DNA of 64,000 bases from Blautia sp. OF03-15BH (GCF_003463065.1 NZ_QSCM01000010.1:1-64000); one strand, 5' to 3'; positions 29,970-40,177 are shown, counted from the first letter of the stretch. Made by a program: numbers and translations. Notes: a model not told the origin generated them from the letters alone.

Positions 29970-32117
29970 TTAATCTTCGCTGTCATATGCCAGGTAAAGC
30001 GGATATTCAAAATCGATGGTGCGTTCTTCTTTGCTTGCATCTGCCACCCGCACACGGATGGGCTGTCCCAGCTTGAAGACTCTTCCCGTATCCACACCGT
30101 ACATTTCCATGGTATCTTCTTTATAATAATAGCGGTCGTCATAAAGCCGTGATACATGGATCAGTCCCTCCACCGTATTTGGAAGCTCTACATAGATGCC
30201 CCAGTTGGTGATACCGGAGATCACACCATCGAATTCTTCCCCGATATGGTCTTCCATATATTCCGCTTTCTTCAGCTTCAGAGTCTCACGTTCCGATTCA
30301 TCCGCCCTGCGTTCTGCTTCACTGGTCTTCTCTGCCACTGAGGGAAGGATTTCCTCGTAATGCGTCCGCCGGATTTCTCCCATACGGCCACGGATGGTTT
30401 CTTTGATGATCCTGTGGATCTGAAGATCCGGATAGCGCCGGATTGGCGATGTAAAATGACAATAATAGCGGGATGCCAGACCAAAATGACCGGTACAGTC
30501 CGGACTGTACTTTGCCCGTTTCATACTCCGGAGAGTCAGACGACTGATCAGATCCTCCTCCGGTGAATCCGCGATCTTTGCCAGAAGCTTCTGAAGCTCC
30601 TTGGGATGGATCTCTTCCCGGTCTCCTTTGATGTAATAGCCAAAATTCTGGATAAAGCGCTGAAGGCTCTGGATCTTCTCCGGATCAGGTGTTTCATGTA
30701 CCCGGTAAAGGAACGGGATCTCCTGCCAGTAGAAATCCTCTGCCACCGTTTCATTGGCTATGAGCATAAAGTCCTCAATAAGCTTCGTGGCATCGTTCCG
30801 TTCATAAGGAAGGATCTCCGTCGGATGACCTTTCTCATCCAGATGGATTTTTGCTTCCGGGAAATCAAAATCGATGGAACCGCGTTTTCTTCTCTGCTCC
30901 CGGAGAAGTTTTGCCAGCACATTCATTTCTTTCAGCATGGGAACCACATCCTGATAGGTTTCAGCAAGTTCCGGATCTTCGTCTGCCAAAATCTTTTTCA
31001 CCTGTGTATAACTCATGCGATGGTTTGTACAGATCACACTCTCCACGATCTGATGACCGGTCACCTGACCTTTTTCATCAACATCCATCAGACAGCTTAA
31101 AGCCAGACGATCCAGTCCCTCATTCAACGAACAGATTCCGTTGGAAAGGGCATGCGGCAGCATGGGAATGACACGGTCTGCCAGATAAACACTGGTCCCC
31201 CGCTTCAAAGCCTCCCGATCCAGTGCACTGTTTTCCTGAACATAATTGGCCACATCCGCGATATGGACTCCAAGATGCCATCCAGCTTCATCCTTCGTAA
31301 GAGATACGGCATCATCCAGATCTTTGGCGTCCTCACCATCTATCGTCACCATGAGAAGATCTCGAAGATCAGTTCGCCCCAAGGTATCTGCTTCGGAAAC
31401 AGGCACATTCATTCGTTCTGCTTGATTTAATACCCGTTCCGGGAACTCCAGGGGCAGATCGTGGGCATAGACCACGGAAAGGATATCTACTCCCGGATCA
31501 TTGATATGACCAATGATCTTCACCACTTCCCCTTCCGGACTGCGGTTCTGATCACCATAACTGTTCAGATGTACCAGCACCTTATGGCCATTGACAGCTC
31601 CTTTTGATTTTTCAATAGGGACAAAAATATCCCGGGAAAATTTCAGATTATCCGGTACCACAAAGCCATAATTTTTCGATTGCTGATACGTACCGATAAG
31701 CTCGGTAATTCCCCGTTCCAGCACCCGGACAATCTTTCCCTCTCTTCTTCTGCCTGTACGTCCGGGTGTCACTGCCACCTGGACCATATCTCCCTCAAAA
31801 GCACCTCCTGTGCTTTCTTCCGGTATGAAAATGTCTTCTTCCTGACCTTCTATTTCAACAAAACCGAAACCTTTTACGTGAGCCGTATATTTTCCGGTAA
31901 GAAGATGGCTCTTGGCGATCTGGTATTTTCCCCGCCTGGATACTTCGATTTTTCCTTCAACGACCAGCTCATCAAGAACTGCCTCCAGCTCGCCTCGTTT
32001 CTCGCGGCTCACACCAAGAACCATGGCCAGTTCTTTGATCTTCATGGGGACATAGGTTTTGTCATGCATCAGGTCGTTGATTACTTTTTTCCGTCGTTCA
32101 AACTGTTCTTTTTCCAT
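29970..32117 (-). CDS. rnr: Ribonuclease R
   Basis: 715 residues from the ATG at 32117 (MEKEQFERRKKVINDLMHDK). Order: an N-terminal winged helix, two cold-shock domains, the RNB catalytic domain (VTIDGEDAKDLDDAVSL and LGVHIADVANYVQ, with the aspartates for two metals) and a C-terminal S1 domain (GEEFDGVISGITNWGIYVEL). It degrades structured RNA 3' to 5' and works with tmRNA-SmpB. It follows secG after a terminator. AGGAG precedes the chosen start. Confidence 0.97.
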   Translation of the reverse strand: MEKEQFERRKKVINDLMHDKTYVPMKIKELAMVLGVSREKRGELEAVLDELVVEGKIEVSRRGKYQIAKSHLLTGKYTAHVKGFGFVEIEGQEEDIFIPEESTGGAFEGDMVQVAVTPGRTGRRREGKIVRVLERGITELIGTYQQSKNYGFVVPDNLKFSRDIFVPIEKSKGAVNGHKVLVHLNSYGDQNRSPEGEVVKIIGHINDPGVDILSVVYAHDLPLEFPERVLNQAERMNVPVSEADTLGRTDLRDLLMVTIDGEDAKDLDDAVSLTKDEAGWHLGVHIADVANYVQENSALDREALKRGTSVYLADRVIPMLPHALSNGICSLNEGLDRLALSCLMDVDEKGQVTGHQIVESVICTNHRMSYTQVKKILADEDPELAETYQDVVPMLKEMNVLAKLLREQRRKRGSIDFDFPEAKIHLDEKGHPTEILPYERNDATKLIEDFMLIANETVAEDFYWQEIPFLYRVHETPDPEKIQSLQRFIQNFGYYIKGDREEIHPKELQKLLAKIADSPEEDLISRLTLRSMKRAKYSPDCTGHFGLASRYYCHFTSPIRRYPDLQIHRIIKETIRGRMGEIRRTHYEEILPSVAEKTSEAERRADESERETLKLKKAEYMEDHIGEEFDGVISGITNWGIYVELPNTVEGLIHVSRLYDDRYYYKEDTMEMYGVDTGRVFKLGQPIRVRVADASKEERTIDFEYPLYLAYDSED

Positions 32118-32150
32118 ATATGAGTGGTCTCCTGTTCCTGTATGGTAAAA

Positions 32151-32180
32151 AAGCACCCTCGCAATATTGCAAGAGTGCTT
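32151..32180 (-). terminator. Terminator between secG and rnr
   Basis: AAGCAC / GTGCTT stem read on the minus strand with a nested TTGCAATATTGCGA core and followed by TTTTTT. Confidence 0.8.
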
Positions 32181-32224
32181 CGGCCTTTTAACATAGGGAT
32201 GTCACCGCCAGGCGACATGTCCGT

Positions 32225-32461
32225 TTAGAAATTCAGATTCAGAACAACAGCCAGTACCATAAAACCAACTGCCAGTCCGGTGGTGATCTTAACCAGCGCA
32301 CCTTCCATGGAACGTCCTTTGTTCTTTCCCCAGTAAGTATCCGCCATACCGCTGATACTTCCCAGTCCCTGAGATTTTCCTTCCTGCATCAATACGAGAA
32401 CGGTCAGAGCAATGCAAATAATAACAAAGATAACCGTTAAGATAGTTCTTAATACTGCCAC
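32225..32461 (-). CDS. secG: Preprotein translocase subunit SecG
   Basis: 78 residues. Two hydrophobic segments (~4-25 ILTVIFVIICIALTVLVLMQ and ~55-76) flank the family loop QEGKSQGLGSISGMADTYWG and KNKGRSMEGALVKITTG. It helps SecYE in protein export. It is just downstream of eno and upstream of rnr, the common Firmicute order. Confidence 0.96.
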   Translation of the reverse strand: MAVLRTILTVIFVIICIALTVLVLMQEGKSQGLGSISGMADTYWGKNKGRSMEGALVKITTGLAVGFMVLAVVLNLNF

Positions 32462-32493
32462 GAGTCACACCTCCTATACCAAACATGTTCAGT

Positions 32494-33804
32494 TTAGCAT
32501 AGGAGAGATCGATTGTCAATCCCGTATTTTGCTGTGTTTCCAAGGAAATCTTCGATTCGGAGAAGCCGGTTATATTTCGCTGTCCGTTCTCCACGACAGG
32601 GTGCCCCCGCCTTGATCTGTCCTGCGCCGGAAGCCACTGCTATGTCCGCAATGGTCGTATCTTCCGTTTCTCCGGACCGGTGGGAAACCACAGAGCGATA
32701 ACCGTTTTTGCACGCCAGTTCCATGGTCTCAAAAGCTTCCGTTAAAGTACCGATCTGATTGACTTTTACCAGCACCGCATTTGCTGCTCCCAGGCGGATA
32801 CCCTTTTTCAGACGTTTTTCATTGGTAACAAAAAGATCATCCCCTACCAGCTGCAGTTTTTTCCCCAGGGCTGCGTTTAAATGCCCCCAGCCTTCCCAGT
32901 CATTTTCGTCCAGTCCGTCTTCAACAGACCAAAGGGCAAATTCTTCTGCCAGAGTCTGATAATAATGGATCATTTCTTTTGTATCCCGGATGATCTCTTT
33001 TCCCTTCATCCGGCTTTCTCCCGGAAAATAATAGCCGCCTTTCGCCTCATCCCAGAGTTCGCTGGCTGCTGCATCCATGGCAAAACGGATTTCTTTTCCC
33101 GGCAGGTAACCGGCTGCTTTTGCTGCCCGGCTGAGATACTCCAACGCTTCCTCTGCCCCGGAAAGATCCGGAGCAAAACCGCCTTCGTCTCCAACAGCCA
33201 CCGATAAACCGGCTTCATCCAGAAGTTTTCGAAGCTGATGATAGATCTCCACCGCCATCCTCAGTCCTTCACCATAGTTCTCTGCCCCTACCGGCATCAC
33301 CATAAATTCCTGAAAATCCAGAGCACTTCTGGTATGGCAGCCTCCGTTGATGACGTTAAACATAGGAACCGGAAGTCTCACGGCCTGTGAACCGCCCAGA
33401 TACCGGAAAAGCGGAAGCTCCAGTGATCTTGCTGCCGCATGAGCCACAGCCATGGAAACTCCCAGAATGGCATTTGCTCCCAGCCTTGCCTTATTTTCAC
33501 TTCCGTCCGCACGGATCAGCTTCCGGTCGATCTCCGCCTGCTGATAGACATTTTCCCCGATGATGCAGTCTGCCAGGATCGTATTGACATGAGCCACAGC
33601 GTTCTGAACACCTTTTCCTCCGTAACGTTCCTCTCCGTCCCGTAACTCCACCGCTTCATACCGGCCGGTACTGGCTCCTGATGGAACGGAAGCACGTCCC
33701 ACGGTACCATCTTCCGTCATGACTTCCACTTCAACCGTTGGATTTCCCCGGGAATCCAGGATCTCTCTTGCGTATACATCCAGGATTTCTGAATATTGAT
33801 GCAT
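32494..33804 (-). CDS. eno: Enolase
   Basis: 436 residues. Start at 33804 after AGGAGGTG; an ATG at 33843 is too early and out of context. Motifs: YAREILDSRGNPTVEVEVMT, then PLFRYLGGSQAVRLPVPMFN, the metal-binding Asp and Glu in SVEDGLDEND, and the catalytic Lys in VLVKVNQIGTLTEAFE. The end SHRSGETEDTTIADIAVASG is typical. It interconverts 2-phosphoglycerate and PEP. It is read with a small gene (33840) upstream and secG downstream, in the glycolytic region. Confidence 0.97.
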   Translation of the reverse strand: MHQYSEILDVYAREILDSRGNPTVEVEVMTEDGTVGRASVPSGASTGRYEAVELRDGEERYGGKGVQNAVAHVNTILADCIIGENVYQQAEIDRKLIRADGSENKARLGANAILGVSMAVAHAAARSLELPLFRYLGGSQAVRLPVPMFNVINGGCHTRSALDFQEFMVMPVGAENYGEGLRMAVEIYHQLRKLLDEAGLSVAVGDEGGFAPDLSGAEEALEYLSRAAKAAGYLPGKEIRFAMDAAASELWDEAKGGYYFPGESRMKGKEIIRDTKEMIHYYQTLAEEFALWSVEDGLDENDWEGWGHLNAALGKKLQLVGDDLFVTNEKRLKKGIRLGAANAVLVKVNQIGTLTEAFETMELACKNGYRSVVSHRSGETEDTTIADIAVASGAGQIKAGAPCRGERTAKYNRLLRIEDFLGNTAKYGIDNRSLLC

Positions 33805-33839
33805 AAAAAGACACACCTCCTTTTGGATAGTGTGTCCTG

Positions 33840-34157
33840 TCATGCCTCAAATAATACCCGGATTTCATCCGTTATTTCTCCGATCACACGGCTATGGATG
33901 AGAAGATGAAGAAGCCGCTTTTCTTCCGGCTTTTCCGATGCCTCTTCCAATGCTTTTTCAAAAACCGGGAGTACCAGATCTTTCACCTCTTTTACTGTAG
34001 CCATGGTTTTTACCTGTTCCAGAAGACCATCCGGATCCCCAAGCATGCGAAGTGCTTCTCCACAGGCGCAGCAATACTCACCTTCTGAGATCAGTGGACT
34101 CTCGGTGCTGCATTTTTTCTTATACTGAACTGCCTGTCTGACGATGTCGATAACCAT
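33840..34157 (-). CDS. Small hypothetical protein between gpmI and eno, about 105 aa
   Basis: Start at 34157 after AAGGGAG; the frame to 34226 has no site. The product MVIDIVRQAVQYKKKCSTES then PLISEGEYCCACGEALRML carries a CCAC cluster and a helical C-terminal half (LVLPVFEKALEEASEKPEEK, LLHLLIHSRVIGEITDEIR). The family is not recognised. It lies in a glycolytic gene set and may be cotranscribed. Confidence 0.65.
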   Translation of the reverse strand: MVIDIVRQAVQYKKKCSTESPLISEGEYCCACGEALRMLGDPDGLLEQVKTMATVKEVKDLVLPVFEKALEEASEKPEEKRLLHLLIHSRVIGEITDEIRVLFEA

Positions 34158-34247
34158 AAACGTTCTCCCTTCCGTCCACACCAGAGGCATTTTGACAGAT
34201 CCATGCCAAAATGCCCCGTTGGACAATGGTTACTGAATCGTTTTACA

Positions 34248-35789
34248 TCATTTCTTGATCAGAAGGGATTTTCCTGTCATCTCTTTGGGCTGTTCCATTC
34301 CCATAAGCTCGATCAGTGTCGGAGCGATATCTGCCAGGCAGCCACCCTCTCTTAAGGTATAAGAAGGATCTGCATTTACCAGGATAAAGGGAACCGGATT
34401 GGTGGTGTGAGCCGTAAAAGGTGCACCAGTCTCATAATCGATCAGCTGCTCCGCATTACCGTGGTCTGCACAGATGAACATCTGGCCATTCACTTCTTTA
34501 ATGGCTGCTACTGCTTTTCCTACACAGCTGTCTACAGTCTCCACTGCTGCAATGGCTGCTTTCTCCACGCCGGTATGACCTACCATATCCGGATTTGCAA
34601 AGTTGATGATGATCACATCATATTTCTGAGATTTGATCGCATCAACCAGTTTTTCGCATACCTCCGGTGCGCTCATCTCCGGTTTCAGGTCATAGGTGGC
34701 TACCTTCGGGGATTTTACCAGGATACGATCCTCTCCCTCGTTGGGTTCTTCCACACCACCATTGAAGAAGAAGGTAACATGTGCATATTTCTCAGTCTCG
34801 GCAATTCTTGCCTGCTTGAGACCATGTGCTGCCAGAAATTCGCCAAAGGTATTGGTGATTGCCACTTTATGGAAGGCCACTTCTTTGTTCGGAATGGTCT
34901 CGTCATAATCGGTGAAGCAGACATAAGTGGTCTGGATTCTCTTCTCTCTTGCAAAACCGTTGAAATCGTCACAGCAGAATGCACGGGTAATCTCTCTTGC
35001 GCGGTCCGGGCGGAAATTGAAGAAGATCACAGAATCACCATCCTCGATGGTCGCTACCGGTTTTCCGTTTTCCATAACAACAGCCGGCTCTACGAACTCA
35101 TCGTTCTTGCCATTGTTGTAAGAATTCTGTACAGCAGCCACACCACTCTCGGCCGGAATACCCATTCCCTTTGTCAGTGCATTATAAGCACGCTCTACAC
35201 GATCCCAGCGGTTATCACGGTCCATTGCATAATAACGGCCCATAACCGTAGCGATCTTGCCGACACCAAGTTCTGCAAGTTTGTCCGTAAGCTCCTGTAC
35301 ATAGCCTTTACCGGACTGGGGCGGTGTATCACGGCCATCCAGGAAGCAGTGTACATAAACGTTCTCAAGCCCCTCTCTCTTTGCCAGCTCCAGAAGGCCG
35401 AACAGGTGGGTGATATGGCTGTGTACACCACCATCGGAAAGAAGACCGAACAGGTGAAGCGCCGTACCATTGTCTTTTGCATTCTTTACTGCATGAAGAA
35501 GAGCTTCATTCTTAAAGAAATCACCGTCCTGGATCTCTTTGGTGATCCGGGTAAGCTCCTGATATACGATGCGGCCTGCACCCATATTCAGATGACCTAC
35601 CTCAGAGTTACCCATCTGACCTTCCGGAAGGCCTACTGCCATTCCACTTGCAAGACCTTTTACATAAGGGCACTCTGCCATCAGCTGATCCATTACCGGA
35701 GTATTTGCCTCTTTTACAGCATTTCCCTCTACTCTATCGTTGAGTCCGTAACCGTCGAGAATCATTAATACAGTTGGTTTCTTACTCAT
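34248..35789 (-). CDS. gpmI: 2,3-bisphosphoglycerate-independent phosphoglycerate mutase
   Basis: 513 residues, normal length. MILDGYGL has the metal Asp; Ser62 in QMGNSEVGHLNMGAGR is the phosphoserine nucleophile; DGRDTPPQSG and the metal ligands in NFANPDMVGHTGVEKAAIAAV and FICADHGNAEQ follow. It converts 3-PG to 2-PG with Mn. It works with eno, gap, pgk and tpiA, all on this strand within 10 kb. Confidence 0.98.
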   Translation of the reverse strand: MSKKPTVLMILDGYGLNDRVEGNAVKEANTPVMDQLMAECPYVKGLASGMAVGLPEGQMGNSEVGHLNMGAGRIVYQELTRITKEIQDGDFFKNEALLHAVKNAKDNGTALHLFGLLSDGGVHSHITHLFGLLELAKREGLENVYVHCFLDGRDTPPQSGKGYVQELTDKLAELGVGKIATVMGRYYAMDRDNRWDRVERAYNALTKGMGIPAESGVAAVQNSYNNGKNDEFVEPAVVMENGKPVATIEDGDSVIFFNFRPDRAREITRAFCCDDFNGFAREKRIQTTYVCFTDYDETIPNKEVAFHKVAITNTFGEFLAAHGLKQARIAETEKYAHVTFFFNGGVEEPNEGEDRILVKSPKVATYDLKPEMSAPEVCEKLVDAIKSQKYDVIIINFANPDMVGHTGVEKAAIAAVETVDSCVGKAVAAIKEVNGQMFICADHGNAEQLIDYETGAPFTAHTTNPVPFILVNADPSYTLREGGCLADIAPTLIELMGMEQPKEMTGKSLLIKK

Positions 35790-35872
35790 TTGAATTCTCC
35801 TTATCTTTCTGTTTTTTTCCTATTGATGATGCAGGATCGCGGAAGCTGCCTTGCAGCGGCGCAATCCGTATG

Positions 35873-35935
35873 CACCAGTGTCAAAAGTTCAAAAAACCTC
35901 CTCGTCTGCACGATAAGGCTTTTGAACCCGAATCA
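35873..35935 (+). repeat. Dispersed structured repeat, copy A
   Basis: GTTCAAAA (35887-35894) pairs with TTTTGAAC (35920-35927); inside is TCGT-CTGC-ACGA and ATAAGG. A related element is at 43561-43620. It lies between hom and gpmI without an overlapping gene. The interval 35790-36030 holds nothing else I can name. Confidence 0.5.
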
Positions 35936-36030
35936 CATAAAATGTGCGATGCAAAAGATCCCATAGCGACTCCTTTTGCATCGTCCATATTTTAACTGAT
36001 TTTCTTCCTTCCGTCAATACTTTCACGAAG

Positions 36031-37320
36031 TTATATCTGGCCGTACACACGAATCATGGAAGAAATCTCCCCCACTGCAGACATACCGGAGATCACTGCC
36101 AGTGAATCCTGGAAATTTTTCTCCTTTACTTCATCCGTGATGACCACGATCTCTGCCCTGTTTTTCTTTTTACTCTTCTGGATGATCTGGGAAATGCTGA
36201 CATTGTTATTGCCAAAAACGCCTGCAATATTAGCCAGAACGCCACTGCGGTTTTCCACCTGCATACGGAGAAAATATGCACTGGAGACATTTTCCATTTT
36301 CTTCATGGGGATCTCTTTATAACAGGTGCAGCCAATCCGGCCTCTGCAGTGAAAGACCATATTACGGACAGCATCCAGGATATCTCCGACTACTGCGCTG
36401 GCGGTCGGAAGTTCGCCTGCACCTCTTCCGTAAAACATGGTATCATCCACTGCATCACCATGGACAAAAACTGCATTGAAGGAATCCCGCACAGAAGCCA
36501 GCGGATGTGTACTCGGGATCAGCATGGGCTGTACTCTGGTCTCAATACCTTCCGGTGTGTTTTTCGCCATACCCAGAAGCTTGATGTCACAGCCCATTTC
36601 TTTGGCATAACGGATATCTGTCGCTGTGATCTTGGTGATACCTTCCGTATAGACATCATCAAATGTCACACGGGAATGGAAGGCAATGGACGCCAGGATC
36701 GCCATTTTCCTGGCTGCATCCAGGCCTTCAATATCTGCGGTAGGATCAGCCTCCGCATAACCAAGCTCCGTGGCAAGTGCCAGAGCTTCCTGAAATTCCA
36801 TTCCTTCCTCTGCCATTTTCGTCAGGATAAAATTGGTGGTTCCGTTGACAATTCCCATCACCTCAGAAATCTGATTTCCGGCCAGACACTCCTTCAGAGG
36901 ACGGATGATAGGGATTCCGCCTGCTACAGAAGCTTCAAAGAGAAGGTCAACTTTTGCTTCTGCTGAGGCATCCATCAGTTCTTTTCCGTGAGATGCCAAA
37001 AGATCTTTATTGGCTGTCACCACACTTTTTCCGGCATGCAGGGCATCCAGAATATAGCTTCTGGCAGGCTCAATGCCGCCCATGACCTCCACAACAACAG
37101 AAATCTCTGGATCCTCCAGAATACTCTTCCATTCTGTGGTAAGGACAGAAGGATCATCCAGCTTTTCTGCCGCTTTTTTTGTGTTCCGTACAAGAATTTT
37201 TTTCAGTTGGATTTCCGTACCTACCTTATGGGAAATTTCTTCTTTCTGTGCTTTCAATACTTTATAGACACCGGTACCCACCGTTCCAAGTCCCAGCAAT
37301 GCGATCTGAACATTTTCCAT
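36031..37320 (-). CDS. hom: Homoserine dehydrogenase with C-terminal ACT domain
   Basis: 429 residues. The N-terminal NAD(P)-binding motif is IALLGLGTVGTGVYKVL; the catalytic part has LTEWKSILEDPEISVVVEVM and GTTNFILTKMAEEGMEFQEA, LGYAEADPTADIEGLDAARK. The last ~80 residues (SSAYFLRMQVENRSGVLANI and so on) form an ACT domain for threonine feedback. It makes homoserine for threonine and methionine. It is transcribed from near 37350 and followed by the repeat copy A. Confidence 0.97.
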   Translation of the reverse strand: MENVQIALLGLGTVGTGVYKVLKAQKEEISHKVGTEIQLKKILVRNTKKAAEKLDDPSVLTTEWKSILEDPEISVVVEVMGGIEPARSYILDALHAGKSVVTANKDLLASHGKELMDASAEAKVDLLFEASVAGGIPIIRPLKECLAGNQISEVMGIVNGTTNFILTKMAEEGMEFQEALALATELGYAEADPTADIEGLDAARKMAILASIAFHSRVTFDDVYTEGITKITATDIRYAKEMGCDIKLLGMAKNTPEGIETRVQPMLIPSTHPLASVRDSFNAVFVHGDAVDDTMFYGRGAGELPTASAVVGDILDAVRNMVFHCRGRIGCTCYKEIPMKKMENVSSAYFLRMQVENRSGVLANIAGVFGNNNVSISQIIQKSKKKNRAEIVVITDEVKEKNFQDSLAVISGMSAVGEISSMIRVYGQI

Positions 37321-37400
37321 TTTTCTTGTCTCCTTCCTGGTAAACCCAACAGTTTTCTCTTTTTATTGTTTATCCCCAAAAACGTTTCCCTATACACCCT

Positions 37401-38672
37401 TTAGCAGCCTGCGATGCTCACATCCTCCAGCAGGACAGCACAAGGTACAATAAAGTTGTTGATCTGTCTGGTTTCCTTTGAAAATTTCATATTCTTCAGA
37501 ATTTTACCGTAATTTCCGGAGAGAGAACCGCCAGTCACAGACTGTCTCGTTTTTCCGTCGGATTCGTAACCCAGCCGGATCTCTCCTCCGAAGCTTCCGG
37601 ACACCGGATCCATATCAAAACAGCTGAATTCTGTGATCTCCAGATGCGGGATTTTTCTGAGTTCTGCTTCCGAAAGATCACCACCGGAAACGATCATGTT
37701 ATTCATAGAAGTGGTATGATCCATTTTCATATAATAAGCATGCTGTGTACTTCCCCAGAAATTCCTGCAGACACCATCCTCAAAGAGCAGTCGTTCCTTC
37801 ACCGGATTTCCATCGCTGTCATAAGGTTCCTTTCTTGTGGAGCCTTCCATTTCAGGAACCAGACGGATGGTTAGTGGATCCGCTTCTTCTCCTGTCATTT
37901 TTTCACCGATCCTGGCCTTCGCTACGCCCATGTACTGATTGTAAGCATTGGAATGTGCTGTAAAATAACGGAAAAATTCCGCCACATCGTCTCCGGTCAG
38001 AAGAATCGTTCCATGCTCCTGCTGTGTAGTGGGCTTTGCGTTCAACCGGTCATGTCCACTGAGAAACAGTTTTTTTGCCTCTTCTGTAACTCTTGCGGCA
38101 TCCTCTGCTGAAAAACAGATTTCCCTTAAGAGCTCGATCTCATGTCCGTCTTTCTCTACATTGATCACCAGTTCTGTCTGACAGTCACTGCCAGAAAAGC
38201 TCACATCCACTCCTCTGGAATTACGGATGCGGGTCTTTTTCTGATTGACAAAAACCTCACAGGAATTCACTTTTTCATCCGTTTCTGTCCGTACTGCCTG
38301 AAGAGTTTTGATGATACGGATCAGAGCTTCATCCAAATCTGACGCTGATTTTTCTGCCACCTCAGCTCTGGTGCCTGTTACCACCGGATACCAGGGATTT
38401 TTTACAAATTTTGCCGCAAAAAGTGCCGCCTGGATCTCATGCTCTATCTCCTCCTGCGTACTGGAGGGATGGATCTCTTTTGTGGCGCTTCCACGGAATT
38501 TGCCGTCTTCACTGTCTACGTAGACCGTCACAAAGGTATGGCAGACTTCTTTGGCTCTGCCCATATCCAGCTTCCGTCCGATAAAAAAGGCTTCTCTGGA
38601 GCAGGTAGTCGTCTCACGGATCAAAAAATCACTGGCTCCGCTTCTTTCCAGAATCTCATACAATTTATCCAT
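37401..38672 (-). CDS. tldE: TldE/PmbA family protein (non-metal partner of TldD)
   Basis: 423 residues; no HExxxH motif, as is usual for the TldE/PmbA half. Typical regions are VQTAL-like helix AVRTETDEKVNSCEVFVNQK, GTILLTGDDVAEFFRYFT, and at the end SGSFGGEIRLGYESDGKTR with SVTGGSLSGNYGKILKNM. With TldD it forms a heterodimeric protease that trims small peptides, as in microcin B17 maturation and antitoxin decay. It overlaps tldD by one base, so the two are coupled. No RiPP precursor is visible nearby. Confidence 0.9.
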   Translation of the reverse strand: MDKLYEILERSGASDFLIRETTTCSREAFFIGRKLDMGRAKEVCHTFVTVYVDSEDGKFRGSATKEIHPSSTQEEIEHEIQAALFAAKFVKNPWYPVVTGTRAEVAEKSASDLDEALIRIIKTLQAVRTETDEKVNSCEVFVNQKKTRIRNSRGVDVSFSGSDCQTELVINVEKDGHEIELLREICFSAEDAARVTEEAKKLFLSGHDRLNAKPTTQQEHGTILLTGDDVAEFFRYFTAHSNAYNQYMGVAKARIGEKMTGEEADPLTIRLVPEMEGSTRKEPYDSDGNPVKERLLFEDGVCRNFWGSTQHAYYMKMDHTTSMNNMIVSGGDLSEAELRKIPHLEITEFSCFDMDPVSGSFGGEIRLGYESDGKTRQSVTGGSLSGNYGKILKNMKFSKETRQINNFIVPCAVLLEDVSIAGC

Positions 38673-40093
38673 TATCCCAACCTCACTTTACATTTCAGGT
38701 ATGGGCCGCCGTCACTGACCTTCACCCATTCTTTGTACCCTTTTCCACAGGCTCCTGTTCCGAAAAGTTCCACCTTTTCAGAACGCATGGTGATACTCTT
38801 CAAAAGATCCGGCACATAACCGGTAAGTGTCAGCGGACCGACTACTTTTCCGGTAAGCTTTCCGTCTTTGATCTCTCTTCCCATGGAAACCATACACTGA
38901 ATTCCCCAGTGCTTGGGATCCTCCATCCCTGACTGGGCTCCCTCCAGAAGATAACCTTCCTTGATGGAAGCGATCATCTCATCCAGAGTATTCTCCCCTG
39001 CGGTAAAAAATGTATTTGTCATACGAGTATAGGCTTTTCTCTCAAAACTCTCTCTTTTGCCGTTTCCGGTCGGAGCGGTTCCCAGACGCAGTGCACTCAG
39101 AAGATCACTGATACCCGTCACCAGTGTTCCGTTTTCAATAATCGTCGTGTCTGTTCCCAGTGTTCCTTCATCGTCAAAAAGATAACTGCTGACTTCTGCA
39201 GCACTGGCAGCGCCATCCTTCATGGAAGTAATATCAGAAGCTACTTTTTTGCCCAGATATTCTTTTGCAAGAGCCCGTTCCTTTACAAACATGTCCATCT
39301 CCACGCCATGACCGAAAGCCTCATGTGCGATCAGACCGGTGACCTCCGGAGCAGTGATGACATCATACATGCCGGGAACTACAGGATCTGCATGAAGCTT
39401 CTCATCCAGAAGTTTCAAGAGTTCATCTACGGTACCACCGATCTCATCCAGGAGTTCTGCTCCCTTCAGACCGGAAAAGCCACGGAAGATCATATCCTGC
39501 TTTTCCCCGTCGGCACCAATGGCCGCTGCCATGCCTTCTGCAAAAGCATACGTCTGCATAAGGTCCTTTTTTTCTGAAAGGAACAGTTTGTTCACATGTG
39601 CAAACTGGGCAGCCACCCGGAAATCAATAACAAACTTTCCTGCTGCTCCCGTATCACTGATCTTTTTCAGCCGCGCCAGGATTTCTTCCGGAGAAACAGC
39701 CATCGGATCCTCTCCGATCTCTCCACTCATGGTCTTCTCCATCTTTTCTTCATGGATCAGCGGAGCTTCCATTTTTTCCATTCCAAGTGCTTCCATTGCA
39801 GAAAGCTCTTTCTTCAGAGTACCCGTGATTTTGGCTGCCAGTTCCTCAATTTCTTCGTATTCATTAAATGAGTATTCCATATAGCAGCTGTTTTCGTATA
39901 CACGAACCACAAACCCGCGTTCATTGAACCCATAATCGCCGACGCTGGTCTGACGCTGCCCCACCAGATAAGTTGTACCGGTGACATCCGTACACAGTAC
40001 GCTGACATAGGCAAATTCCTTTTTCAAAAGCCCGATGAGCCTTTGCATATCCGGTTTTACCGCTGTCAGGTATTCCGACATTTTCACCTGCAT
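38672..40093 (-). CDS. tldD: TldD family metalloprotease
   Basis: 473 residues from the ATG at 40093 with AAGGAGG eight bases upstream. The zinc motif HEAFGHGVEMD (HExxxH) is near residue 260, followed by LGKKVASDITSMKDGAASAA, DDEGTLGTDTTIIENGTLV and MTNTFFTAGENTLDEMI. It should cut unfolded peptides within the TldD-TldE chamber. It lies between tpiA and hom, an odd neighbourhood for a protease, so the substrates are not shown by context. Confidence 0.93.
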   Translation of the reverse strand: MQVKMSEYLTAVKPDMQRLIGLLKKEFAYVSVLCTDVTGTTYLVGQRQTSVGDYGFNERGFVVRVYENSCYMEYSFNEYEEIEELAAKITGTLKKELSAMEALGMEKMEAPLIHEEKMEKTMSGEIGEDPMAVSPEEILARLKKISDTGAAGKFVIDFRVAAQFAHVNKLFLSEKKDLMQTYAFAEGMAAAIGADGEKQDMIFRGFSGLKGAELLDEIGGTVDELLKLLDEKLHADPVVPGMYDVITAPEVTGLIAHEAFGHGVEMDMFVKERALAKEYLGKKVASDITSMKDGAASAAEVSSYLFDDEGTLGTDTTIIENGTLVTGISDLLSALRLGTAPTGNGKRESFERKAYTRMTNTFFTAGENTLDEMIASIKEGYLLEGAQSGMEDPKHWGIQCMVSMGREIKDGKLTGKVVGPLTLTGYVPDLLKSITMRSEKVELFGTGACGKGYKEWVKVSDGGPYLKCKVRLG

Positions 40094-40177
40094 GCGTTTT
40101 TCCTCCTTACTATCGTCCCATTATTCTATTACATAATAAAGCTTTCTGCTTTCCATGGCAAGTACGGAACGAAAAAA

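Noticed and set aside
34407..35768. 453-codon plus-strand frame
   Set aside because: Antisense to gpmI, which is full length with all catalytic residues.
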